Positions 1-8,300 of a stretch of DNA of 13,594 bases are shown in pieces. Made by a program: the position numbers and the translations under genes. Where the stretch lies: contig CALGGL010000283.1 of the NCBI GenBank assembly GCA_937915975.1, positions 1 through 13,594 on the forward strand, written 5' to 3'. This DNA is from an uncultured Lachnospiraceae bacterium. Its GTDB lineage: Bacteria > Bacillota > Clostridia > Lachnospirales > Lachnospiraceae. The number at the start of each line of letters is the position of its first letter. Positions within the stretch are counted from its first letter, which is position 1. Under the pieces are notes generated by a model. That model was given only the letters and a program-made list of their open reading frames with translations, searched no databases and was not told the origin of the DNA.

Positions 1-234
1 GCTCTTCTGCTCGTCGTCATTATTTTTAATACATCTGTCAATCATGGTAAAACCATGCTCATAAAGCTTTTCTTTAAATTGATACTCAACATTAAGGCGG
101 CTTTCATTAACATCAAGCTGCTTTAACTGCCTGACGCCTTTATCCGTTTTAAGTATAAATGAGCCTCGTCCCCTTGTCGCCTGAATTATTTCCATATCGT
201 ATGCTTCATAAACCTCAGACATTTTATCAGCCAA
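1..234 (-). CDS. CotS-like spore coat kinase-fold protein, N-terminal part (cut by window edge)
   Basis: Open frame of 78 codons running off the left edge. The start is read as TTG at 234-232, because GGAGG at 246-242 lies 7 nt upstream. The next in-frame ATG (222-220) is about 19 nt from that site. The visible N-terminus reads ADKMSEVYEAYDMEIIQATR and continues with GRGSFILKTDKGVRQLKQL. This resembles the opening beta strands of CotS/YsxE-type spore coat proteins of Clostridia, which have an aminoglycoside-phosphotransferase-like fold. The catalytic lobe is outside the window, so kinase activity cannot be judged. It lies 118 nt downstream of cca on the same strand. A sigma-E-like -10 precedes it, which fits a sporulation gene. 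The family call is from memory of similar N-termini; a different phosphotransferase-fold protein is possible. Confidence 0.5.
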   Translation of the reverse strand, partial: MADKMSEVYEAYDMEIIQATRGRGSFILKTDKGVRQLKQLDVNESRLNVEYQFKEKLYEHGFTMIDRCIKNNDDEQKS

Positions 235-263
235 AAAATCCCCTCCAAACATCAATCTTGTTA

Positions 264-292
264 ATTGTATGTTTGAAAGGGAAATTTAATTC
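264..292 (-). promoter_or_regulatory. possible sigma-E-type promoter of the CotS-like gene
   Basis: On the minus strand CATACAAT (271-264) matches the known sigma-E -10 consensus CATACAnT. GGAATT about 16 nt upstream is a weak match to the -35. The predicted transcript would start near 257 and leave a short leader before the GGAGG at 246-242. TTGACT further upstream has no sigma-A -10 at proper distance. Confidence 0.33.
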
Positions 293-352
293 CTGATTTC
301 CAAGTCAACTTTTTTATTATTTTTATATTAACTTTTTTAAACCTCTTTTTAA

Positions 353-1720
353 TTAAAAAGACAACTTCTTATTTACCATTTCAATAAGCTTGTTCTTTTC
401 ATTAAGCTTTGGTTCATCCAGCACTTCATCAAGGAGGTATTTGAGCATATCACCCATACTTTTCCCCGGCTTCATACCAAGCTTCATCAGGTCATTTCCA
501 TCAATCGCCAGATCAGCAATTTTAAGACATGGGTTTTCATTTTTTACCGTCTCATACATGGTCTTAAGCTTTTTTATATTTTCTATTTTATACTCTTGGT
601 TATAATCACTTTGTGCCAGTCTGTCCGCTTCCCTTATTGCCATAAAATCATCAAAGTTTTCCATACCGAGCTTAGCCAGGAATCTTCTTACCGACTTTAT
701 ACCAATCTCACCGCCGATTCCGTAATCATGATAAAGCACCAGCCTTTCCACCCTTGCGGTGGTGTCATTATCAAATTTAAGTCTTTTCATAATATCTCTT
801 GCCAGCCCGCTTCCCACAACCGGATGCTTGTAAAAATGATCGATACCTTTCTCATCCGTAGTTCTGCAGACAGGTTTAGCCACATCGTGCAAAAGTGCTG
901 CATATCTAAGCACCGTATCCTTAGGTACATTTTCCATAACCTTGATTGTATGCTCACCGACAGAATACATATGATTTGGATTATTCTGCTGCGTATCCAT
1001 CATTGCATCGAATTCCGGAAGAAATATTTTTGTGAGTCCCATCTCATAAGCCATTCTTATCATATCCGGATTATCGGAGGTAATCAGCTTGGTAAACTCT
1101 TCCCTGATTCTTTCCGCACTTATGTCCTCCAGATATTTAGCCTGATTTTTCATTGCTTCTTTGGTCGGCTCATCTATATCAAATCCAAGCTGTGCCGCAA
1201 ATCTGACCGCACGAAGTATACGAAGTGCATCCTCATCAAATCTGTCAGACGGAACCCCTACACATCTTACAAGATGTTTGTCAAGGTCATCCTTTCCTCC
1301 AAATATATCAACCACACCTTCGCCGTCATTGTACGCCATTGCATTTATCGTAAAGTCACGTCTCTTTAAATCCTCAGTCAGACTCTTTGAAAATGAAACT
1401 TCTTTCGGTCGTCTGTGATCCTCATATATGCCATCCACACGATATGTAGTAACCTCATATGCATACTCATCATTTCCGGAATGTGCCTTATCCACAAGCA
1501 CGGTAACCGTTCCATGCTGAAGTCCCGTATCCACTGTTTTCTTAAAAATATCCTTAACCTGATACGGAGTCGCAGATGTAGTTATATCCCAATCATGCGG
1601 ATGCTTGCCAAGCAGACTGTCCCTTACACACCCACCGACGATGTACGCCTCAAACCCATTCTTATTAAGTTCATCAATAATAAATGCCGCACCCGGGGGC
1701 ATCTTGATTTTTACATCCAT
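353..1720 (-). CDS. cca: CCA tRNA nucleotidyltransferase, class II, with HD domain
   Basis: This 455-residue enzyme adds or repairs the 3'-CCA end of tRNAs from CTP and ATP. The nucleotidyltransferase core is plain: GGCVRD at 29-34, then DWD at 43-45 (the metal-binding acidic pair), and RRDFTINAM at 120-128, the flexible-loop and nucleotide-recognition region. DALRILRAVRF follows in the neck. A C-terminal HD metal site (H278-D279 in ALLHDVAKP) makes it the long HD-containing form, longer than the roughly 400-residue Bacillus enzyme. HD-domain versions can carry phosphatase or phosphodiesterase activity in other bacteria; that is inference here. Start ATG at 1720 has only a weak purine-rich site (AAGAAAG). 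No terminator with a T-run follows. A poly(A) polymerase role cannot be separated by sequence alone, but the arrangement is typical of CCA enzymes. Confidence 0.93.
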   Translation of the reverse strand: MDVKIKMPPGAAFIIDELNKNGFEAYIVGGCVRDSLLGKHPHDWDITTSATPYQVKDIFKKTVDTGLQHGTVTVLVDKAHSGNDEYAYEVTTYRVDGIYEDHRRPKEVSFSKSLTEDLKRRDFTINAMAYNDGEGVVDIFGGKDDLDKHLVRCVGVPSDRFDEDALRILRAVRFAAQLGFDIDEPTKEAMKNQAKYLEDISAERIREEFTKLITSDNPDMIRMAYEMGLTKIFLPEFDAMMDTQQNNPNHMYSVGEHTIKVMENVPKDTVLRYAALLHDVAKPVCRTTDEKGIDHFYKHPVVGSGLARDIMKRLKFDNDTTARVERLVLYHDYGIGGEIGIKSVRRFLAKLGMENFDDFMAIREADRLAQSDYNQEYKIENIKKLKTMYETVKNENPCLKIADLAIDGNDLMKLGMKPGKSMGDMLKYLLDEVLDEPKLNEKNKLIEMVNKKLSF

Positions 1721-1808
1721 ACTTAACTTTCTTACATAATCACTTTAGAGTATACGTTCAAATCTATACTATTATTTTTATTACATCAAACGTTTTTTCA
1801 ATTGTATC

Positions 1809-1836
1809 ATTATAAGTTCATCTACGTAGAATCCAC
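1809..1836 (-). promoter_or_regulatory. weak candidate promoter for cca
   Basis: TATAAT on the minus strand (1814-1809) with GTGGAT (1836-1831) 16 nt upstream. The -10 is perfect but the -35 is poor, so the promoter is tentative. The leader to the cca start would be about 80 nt. Confidence 0.25.
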
Positions 1837-1838
1837 TC

Positions 1839-1847
1839 TGATATAAT
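1839..1847 (+). promoter_or_regulatory. extended -10 pointing into the palindromic element
   Basis: TGATATAAT on the plus strand is a perfect extended -10 (TGnTATAAT), with no convincing -35. If active it would transcribe the palindrome at 1841-2029 from about 1854 and end at the hairpin at 2055-2088. Its ATATAAT also pairs with ATTATAT at 2023-2029, so it could be part of the element rather than a promoter. Confidence 0.28.
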
Positions 1848-2029
1848 AAGCAGCTATGTAACATTTTGCCCGATTTGCGTAAAATCAGCAGCGAAGGTTC
1901 ACAGTTATTTGCTCAGAAACCGAACTGTCTGAGCGAAGCGAGTTTTCGGTTTCGTGCAAATATAAAGATGTTGAATGTCCTGATTTCACAAATCGCTGAC
2001 AAGCTGTTAAAACTCGTTGATAATTATAT
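1841..2029. repeat. long imperfect palindrome (MITE/REP-like element or structured RNA)
   Basis: Complementary blocks nest in order across about 190 nt: ATATAAT 1841-1847 with ATTATAT 2023-2029; TAACA near 1859 with TGTTA near 2005; CGATTTG 1871-1877 with CAAATCG 1989-1995; AAATCAG 1882-1888 with CTGATTT 1980-1986; ATTTGC 1907-1912 with GCAAAT 1956-1961; GAAACCGAA 1916-1924 with TTCGGTTTC 1945-1953. The apical loop 1925-1944 holds TGAGCGAAGCGAG. A 61-codon frame (1866-2051) crosses it but has no ribosome binding site and no recognisable family. Together with the terminator this explains most of the 371-nt gap between cca and glgB. Confidence 0.65.
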
Positions 2030-2054
2030 TTCGTATCTTCAAAAATCATAAATA

Positions 2055-2088
2055 TGTGTCAGAAGGAAAATCCCCCTGACACATTTTT
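2055..2088. terminator. hairpin terminator downstream of glgB
   Basis: TGTGTCAG (2055-2062) pairs with CTGACACA (2076-2083), followed on the plus strand by TTTTT. It begins 9 nt past the glgB stop, so it probably ends glgB, but the T-run is better in the plus direction (minus side reads ATATTTATGATTTTT). It may work both ways, and could end a transcript of the neighbouring palindrome. Confidence 0.6.
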
Positions 2089-2091
2089 AGT

Positions 2092-4320
2092 TTATTTTTT
2101 GTCTGTGTAATCGTATCTGAATACCATCACCGAAAGCGGCGGTACATTTACGCAGATGGAATTCTTCATTCTGTCGCACGGCTGCGGAAGTGCGGTAACG
2201 GTTCCGTTTACATTTCCGTGTCCTCCGAACTTCTCGTCGTCTGAGTTTAATATCTCTTCATACTTTGTAAGGCAAGGTGCACCTATCATGTAATTATTTC
2301 TTTCAACAGGTACGAAGTTGCAGATGAACATAAGCTGATCCTTGGCGGTCTTTCCTCTTCTCATAAATGCCACGATACCTTCCTTGGCATCATCCACCTT
2401 GATCCACTCAAAGCCCATAACCTCATTGTCATTATAATAAAGTGCATCGTACTTGGTGTACATATGGTTGAGTGCTGCCACAAAGTCCTTCATCTTGCTG
2501 TGAAGCGGCTGGTCTAATAGGTACCAGTCAAGGCTTCTTGCCTCGCTCCACTCACGAAGCTGTGCAAACTCCTGTCCCATAAATAAGAGCTTCTTGCCCG
2601 GATGTCCAAGCATAAATCCGTATGCGGCACGAAGGTTTGCAAATTTATCAAACTCAAAGCCCGGCATCTTATTAATCATCGAACACTTAAGATGTACAAC
2701 CTCATCATGTGAGATTACAAGTACATAGTTCTCCGAATAGGTATATGACAAACTGAATGTAAGCTTATTGTGATTAAAGGATCTGAAATACGGATCAAGC
2801 TTCATGTACTCAAGGAAGTCATTCATCCAACCCATGTTCCACTTAAATAAGAATCCAAGTCCCTTAAGCGAAGCCGGTGCGGTAACACCTGCCCATGCAG
2901 TCGACTCCTCAGCGATAAGATATGCTCCCGGATTTCTCTCCTCCATAACAGAATTAATCTTCTGCAAAAGCTCGATTGCGTCGTAGTTTTCATTTCCGCC
3001 GTCCTTGTTAGGAAGCCACTGTCCACTCTGCTTACCGTAGTCAAGGTAAAGCATGGATGCAACCGCATCTACACGAAGTGCATCAATATGGAACTTCTCA
3101 ACCCAGAACAAAGCATTTGCAGTAAGGAAGTTACTAACCTCTTTTCTGCCGTAATCAAATATATAGGTACCCCAGTCAGGGTGCTCGCCTCTTCTTGAAT
3201 CAGGATGCTCATATAATGGCATACCGTCAAATCGACCTAAACCGTGTGCATCTCTTGGGAAATGTGCCGGTACCCAGTCAAGGATAACGCCTATCCCCTT
3301 ACTGTGCATATAATCAACAAAGTACATAAAGTCATCCGGCGCACCGTATCTTGAAGTAGGTGCATAATAGTTGGTTACCTGATAACCCCAGGAACCGTCA
3401 AACGGATACTCTGCGATACCCATAAGCTCAATATGTGTATAACCCATTTCCTCTACATAATCACCGAGCATTTTAGCAAGCTCGCGATAGTTATAAAATC
3501 CGAAATCCGAATCTTCAATCTTTTTCTTCCATGAACCGAGATGAACCTCGTATATAGACATCGGACTCTTCATCCTGTCAAGTCTTGAAATCTTATCCCT
3601 GTCCTCAACCCACTTGGTATCGGTCCATTTAAACTTATTAAGATTTGCAACGATATTGGCATTGTCCGGTCTTACCTGATTGTAATTTCCGTATGGGTCA
3701 GCCTTGTATAAAAGCTCACCGTCTCTTGTAAGTATCTGGAACTTGTAAACCGCACCCTCTTTTACATCCGGTATAAAGAGCTCATGAATTCCGGAAGCCG
3801 AATGAAGCTGCATAGGATTTAAATTTCCGTCCCACATATTGAAGTCACCGACAACACTTACACGTCTTGCATTTGGTGCCCAAACTGCGAAGTAGGTTCC
3901 TTCAACGCCGTCTATCTTCATCGGATGTGCTCCGAGCTTCTCGTAGATATCATAGTTCTTACCCTCATTGAAAAGGTAAGTATCATAATCGGTTATAAGT
4001 CCGTCAAAGGCATAAGCATCAGCAGTTGTAACCGTTGTTTTGTCCTGATAGTTAGTCTGGATTCGATACTTATTACCCTTATATTTTTTCTTAGGAAAAT
4101 ATGCTCCGTAAAAGCCCTCTGCAAGCTTAACCATTTCCACAGGACTCTTACCCGTAACCGATGTTACAAATACCGAATCGGCATGAGGTCTGTACACGGT
4201 TATAACCTGTCCCTCGCCGTAATCATGTATACCCAAAATGTGCTTCGGTGCATTTATCTCGCCCTTTGCAAGTTCATCATAAAGCACCCAGTTTACCCAG
4301 TTTTCAAGTCTCTCGTTCAT
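2092..4320 (-). CDS. glgB: 1,4-alpha-glucan (glycogen) branching enzyme, GH13
   Basis: A 742-residue cytoplasmic enzyme that cuts alpha-1,4-glucan chains and re-attaches them through alpha-1,6 links during glycogen synthesis. An N-terminal extension (about 1-110) and a CBM48-type beta-sandwich (about 125-220, YFAVWAPNARRVSVVGDFN) precede the GH13 barrel. Catalytic residues are visible: nucleophile D418 in RVDAV, acid/base E471 in AEEST, and stabiliser D539 in SHDEV. Their spacing (53 and 68) equals that of E. coli GlgB D405/E458/D526. Region I reads DWVPAHFPRD. A C-terminal all-beta domain ends near VFRYDYTDKK. The size matches the long E. coli-type form. The start ATG has GGAGG 8 nt upstream. 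It follows the membrane-protein gene by 40 nt on the same strand, so co-transcription is likely. No glgA, glgC or glgP is adjacent. Confidence 0.95.
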   Translation of the reverse strand: MNERLENWVNWVLYDELAKGEINAPKHILGIHDYGEGQVITVYRPHADSVFVTSVTGKSPVEMVKLAEGFYGAYFPKKKYKGNKYRIQTNYQDKTTVTTADAYAFDGLITDYDTYLFNEGKNYDIYEKLGAHPMKIDGVEGTYFAVWAPNARRVSVVGDFNMWDGNLNPMQLHSASGIHELFIPDVKEGAVYKFQILTRDGELLYKADPYGNYNQVRPDNANIVANLNKFKWTDTKWVEDRDKISRLDRMKSPMSIYEVHLGSWKKKIEDSDFGFYNYRELAKMLGDYVEEMGYTHIELMGIAEYPFDGSWGYQVTNYYAPTSRYGAPDDFMYFVDYMHSKGIGVILDWVPAHFPRDAHGLGRFDGMPLYEHPDSRRGEHPDWGTYIFDYGRKEVSNFLTANALFWVEKFHIDALRVDAVASMLYLDYGKQSGQWLPNKDGGNENYDAIELLQKINSVMEERNPGAYLIAEESTAWAGVTAPASLKGLGFLFKWNMGWMNDFLEYMKLDPYFRSFNHNKLTFSLSYTYSENYVLVISHDEVVHLKCSMINKMPGFEFDKFANLRAAYGFMLGHPGKKLLFMGQEFAQLREWSEARSLDWYLLDQPLHSKMKDFVAALNHMYTKYDALYYNDNEVMGFEWIKVDDAKEGIVAFMRRGKTAKDQLMFICNFVPVERNNYMIGAPCLTKYEEILNSDDEKFGGHGNVNGTVTALPQPCDRMKNSICVNVPPLSVMVFRYDYTDKK

Positions 4321-4360
4321 CCAAATAACCTCCGTAAAATATATTTTAATCTAATTTAAT

Positions 4361-5083
4361 TCAAAACTTATGCGGTCTTCCGAGATACAGTATAAAACAC
4401 CTTATAAAAATCATAAGCAAAATCAATACCGCAACAAACAAAATATATGATATCGCCATCCATCTTGCATAAGCAGGCGGCAGTATCTGAAGCAGTACGT
4501 CACCGTCGCTGAAATATCTGTAGTTTTCCCTGAAAACCATATCCCTTGCCGCAGAGAAAAACTCTCTGTCTGACCTTATGAATATCAAAGCATTGACAGA
4601 TGTAAGAAATGCCGCAAACACTCCGCCGTAAACAAACGGCATAAACATCCTGCGCTTTGATAATATTATAAAGCAGTGAACCATCCCCGCAAGTGTCGCT
4701 ATGGAGACAATCCACGCCAGTCTGTAAAACCATTTTATATGATTTAATCTATCCACATTTTGCTTATCCAATTCATATCCGATAAGCTCATATTTTCCCT
4801 TAAAAAAATTCTTGAAATCATCCGAAAGCTTTTCAAAGTTGGCCTTCCTTTCGAAGTCCTCCAGGATTACGCCTCCTGAAGCTTCAGCGGACACCTCACC
4901 TGATGCATCTTCCGAAGTCCCCTCCGATATCTCACCGGAATCCGAAGACTCTTTGGCAACGGAGCTTTCAAAGCATTTTTCATAAACGGTCTTATTCATG
5001 CAAAGGATACAGAAAGCAAAATTTACAATAAATAACGCAACACATACGGTTGCCCAAAATGAAATCTTCCTGTATCTGTCCAT
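4361..5083 (-). CDS. four-helix membrane protein, DUF1461/TIGR01906 (Lit-like) candidate
   Basis: 240 residues with hydrophobic segments at about 8-30, 118-140, 148-170 and 208-235. A Ser/Glu/Gly-rich acidic stretch (about 40-73) sits in the first, probably extracytoplasmic, loop. The layout and two blocks recall the DUF1461/TIGR01906 family, which includes the Lit lipoprotein transacylase: LNHIKWFYRLAWIVS resembles the conserved H..DVK..F block, and FFSAARDMVFRENYRYFSDG with DVLLQILPPAYA resembles the F..FH..FF.ND.W..P..D.LI...P block. Here the position expected to be His in the second block is Arg, so catalytic activity is doubtful. The assignment is from pattern memory and moderate. It leads a likely operon with glgB (40-nt gap) and has its own good promoter. 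A functional link with glycogen metabolism is not evident. Confidence 0.5.
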   Translation of the reverse strand: MDRYRKISFWATVCVALFIVNFAFCILCMNKTVYEKCFESSVAKESSDSGEISEGTSEDASGEVSAEASGGVILEDFERKANFEKLSDDFKNFFKGKYELIGYELDKQNVDRLNHIKWFYRLAWIVSIATLAGMVHCFIILSKRRMFMPFVYGGVFAAFLTSVNALIFIRSDREFFSAARDMVFRENYRYFSDGDVLLQILPPAYARWMAISYILFVAVLILLMIFIRCFILYLGRPHKF

Positions 5084-5161
5084 AACACTCTTCTTTTCAT
5101 ATTTAATAATAAATTATTCGCGAAATACCTGCTTTAAAAATGCGCAGACATCACTTCGCTC

Positions 5162-5190
5162 ATTTTACCATTTTTTATAACATATGTAAA
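5162..5190 (-). promoter_or_regulatory. sigma-A promoter for the membrane protein-glgB unit
   Basis: Minus strand TTTACA (5190-5185), 17-nt spacer, TAAAAT (5167-5162) with TGG directly before the -10 (extended -10). Transcription would start near 5155, giving a leader of about 70 nt. The initially transcribed region reads TGAGCGAAGTGA, close to the loop motif of the hairpin elements at 1930 and 9730. Confidence 0.6.
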
Positions 5191-5246
5191 GGAAACTTTG
5201 TTTTTTTGCCATAGGAAAAGCCCTGTTATTTATGCTTTTTATTTTC

Positions 5247-5276
5247 TTGCCATACTACCGCTTAGCGTGGTATAAT
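5247..5276 (+). promoter_or_regulatory. sigma-A promoter of the GGDEF/EAL gene
   Basis: TTGCCA (5247-5252), 18-nt spacer, TATAAT (5271-5276), with TGG before the -10. The spacer contains CGCTTAGCG inside a loose inverted repeat (TACTACCGC / GCGTGGTA), a possible operator. Transcription would begin near 5283, leaving a leader of about 24 nt with AGGGTGGTGA as the ribosome binding region. Divergent from the promoter at 5162-5190. Confidence 0.65.
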
Positions 5277-5306
5277 TTTTACATATTTTGTTAGGGTGGT
5301 GAAATA

Positions 5307-8300
5307 ATGGCAGCAAACAGCAAGCCAAATGAAAATGTAGTTGCAACCTTCGTACTTGATACGGCTGCACCATATAATATTCTGGATTTCGACCAGGGCT
5401 TATGCATTATGACAGGCTACTCCCCAAGGGAATTGGCCAACAAAATCTGTACTCTGGATAAGCTTCTTTATGTTGAGGATTTTACCGAAACGATTACATC
5501 CATCAACTATCAGTTAAGTATATCCAATCTTATTACATTTCAAAACAGAATAGTTACCAAGAACGGTGATATTCTTACGGTTCTCTGCAACGGTCAGGCG
5601 TTTTCGTTAAATGACGGCAGAGATGTTTTGCAATGCGTGTTTACCGACATCACCCACCTTGAAACCGCTGCCAACGAAACCGCTCAGGCAAAGACCGACC
5701 TTGAAGTATTTGCCAACACCGTACCGAGCGGATTAAGCAAACACCTTCTTGACAACAACTTAAGTCTTATCTGGGCCAACAAATATTTTTACAATATGTG
5801 CGGCTATTCCAAGCATTCCTATAAGGATAAATTCGGAAGAAGCCTGCTTGCTCTTATTTTCGGCGAGGACCTTGCAACAGTTATAGATGCGCTTGCCGAC
5901 CTTAAGGAAGAGGGCAAATCCCAGATAGTTAATTTCAGAATCAAATGTGCGGATGACAGCATCAGATGGGTCAATGCGGTCTTTGCAAATGCAGGTGAAA
6001 CCGCAGAGAACTTCCCTGTTGTCAATATCGTTATGTCCGACATAACCAATCTCAAGGAAGCTGAGATGAAGGCTGCCTTGGAAGAGCAAAAGTACTTAAT
6101 CATTTCCGACATTTCCGAGGAGCTTCCTTTTGAATACGACATCGCGACAGATACCATAAAATTTGCAGATAAGTTTAACAATATATTTGAGGGTACCTCC
6201 GTAATCGAAAATCCTGCTGAAAATATGATTAAAACCGGTCTTGCCTCCGCCGACAGCAAGGTCTCAATCAAGGAGCTTTTCCGTCTTGCGAGCGCAGGCA
6301 CTGAGTACCACGCTACGGAATTCAAATTAAACACCAAAAACGGCGGATACCAGTGGTATTTTTCTTCATTTTCAACCATTTACGATGAAAAGGAACAGCC
6401 GGTAAGAGCAATCGGTCTTTTGCGTAACATCCACGCCCAGAAGGTGGAACAGCAAAAGCTCATCGAAAAGTCCGAGACGGATCAGATGACCGGACTTCTT
6501 AACAAGGTCACTACCGAAAGCAAAATCAAAGCAAGCTTAAGAGAGCTTAACGGAAATACTTACGATGTATTTATGATTATTGATATCGATGATTTCAAAA
6601 ATATAAATGATACCTACGGTCACCTCACAGGAGACGAGGTAATAGTCGAGATTGCAAAGGCAATAAAGGAATACGCAGGTGAATACGGCTTCGGCGGACG
6701 TCTCGGCGGTGACGAGTTCTGCCTTTATCTTACAAATGTTCTTGATATGCAGCTTGCCTGTGAGAAAGCAAATCATATAGAGGATGCCATAAGAGCCAAA
6801 TTCCCGGGTTCAGAGAATTCCCCTAAGGTAACACTTAGTATCGGTATAGCCGCATCCAACGAACAGCTTCCTATTAGTGTCCTTATGGAAAATGCGGACA
6901 CCGCTCTTTATCAGGTTAAGCTTAACGGAAAGAACAATTATTATCTTTACAAAGAAGATATGGAGCGTGCGCAGTACAAAAATACGCGTGAGAAATCAGA
7001 AAAAAGCAGTACCATAAATGAGATAATGTCAACCTTATTTACCGGAAGCAATACCTATACCTGTATTGAAAGAGCACTCAAGCTTATCGGTGCTTCATAT
7101 CCGATAGATAAAATTTGCATATTTGAATACGGTTTTAACAAAAGCTTTGTTGACTGTACACACCAATGGTGTGCGGACGGAATCAAAAATGACATAACAA
7201 GAAAGCAGCATACTCCGTCCACCGTATTTGAAGAAATAAATTCTATGGGCAATGACGGTATAGCATACTCGTCAGACACCTCGCTGCTCAAGCTTAACAA
7301 CTCAAGCATGAATCCTTCGCTTGAGGGAATTAAAAAGCTTGTTCAGTCCGAGATTACACTTAACAATAAAATTATAGGATATATATGCTTTTATTCTATG
7401 GACTCCTCCGATGGATGGTCTTCGGATACGCTTTCAACCTTCAAGCTTTTATTCAAGCTTTTGGGTGAGGCAATCTGTACCAAGCAAAATCAGAAAGCTC
7501 TTGACTTTTTGCGTGACGATACGGCGCATGCATTTGATATAGTACAAAATCCTATGATAATAATTGACAAGGATACCTATGACATAGTTTATTGCAACGA
7601 TATAAGCCATGAATATTATCCTGATATTATGGTAGGTGCAAAATGTTATATGTGCTTATCCCAGCAAAACGCTCCTTGTAACGACTGTCCTATGTACAGA
7701 GGCGGTGACAAGCCGATTGTTGTATCAAGACACAACAAAGTCTTTAATGAGCATCTTGATGCAAGATTTATACCTATCAAATGGAGCATGGGTAAAAATA
7801 CATTTCTTATGTCCATGGCAGGCCACAAGCAGACCAAGGCAGAAAAGCTCAAACAGGAGCTCGAGCAGAACATCAACATCGAAAAGAAAATCGCCGAAGC
7901 CTCCTACAAGGATATGGTTACCGGCTTTGGTAATTTTGAAAAATTCAAGCTGGATGCACAGGGCATACTTGATGAAAATCAAAACGACAATTTCGTACTC
8001 TGCTATTTTAATATAAAGAGCTTCAAGTACATCAACGAAGCCTACGGATATTCCGTAGGTGATACAACCCTAAAAACCGTTGCGGAAATTCTTGACAAAT
8101 ATACCGGTGAAAATGAAGCCTTTGCCAGAGTAATCAACGATACATTTATTATGCTTTTACATTACTATGACAATGCAAGCTTCATGAGAACCTTTGACAG
8201 TATCAAAAACGAGGTGCACGATGCCTGCAAGCTTATACAGGACAAGTTCTCAATTGAGTTTGTAACAGGCATTCTCATTATCGATGAATCAATGCATACA

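Noticed and set aside
345..360. Perfect 16-nt palindrome CTTTTTAATTAAAAAG at the cca stop
   Set aside because: Purely A/T, spans the stop codon, and lacks a following T-run; likely a by-product of A/T-rich sequence.
596..1369. 257-codon plus-strand frame
   Set aside because: Antisense to the well-supported cca gene; Cys/His/Ile-rich translation without domain character.
1866..2051. 61-codon plus-strand frame between cca and glgB
   Set aside because: It has no ribosome binding site, no recognisable family, and is fully explained by the imperfect palindrome it crosses.
5137..5166. AAAATG/CATTTT inverted pair with an 18-nt loop
   Set aside because: Weak six-pair A/T stem; only its TGAGCGAAGTGA segment was kept as a possible relative of the loop motif.
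5819..6379. 186-codon minus-strand frame inside the GGDEF/EAL gene
   Set aside because: Shadow of the continuous, domain-rich plus-strand gene; no start signal.
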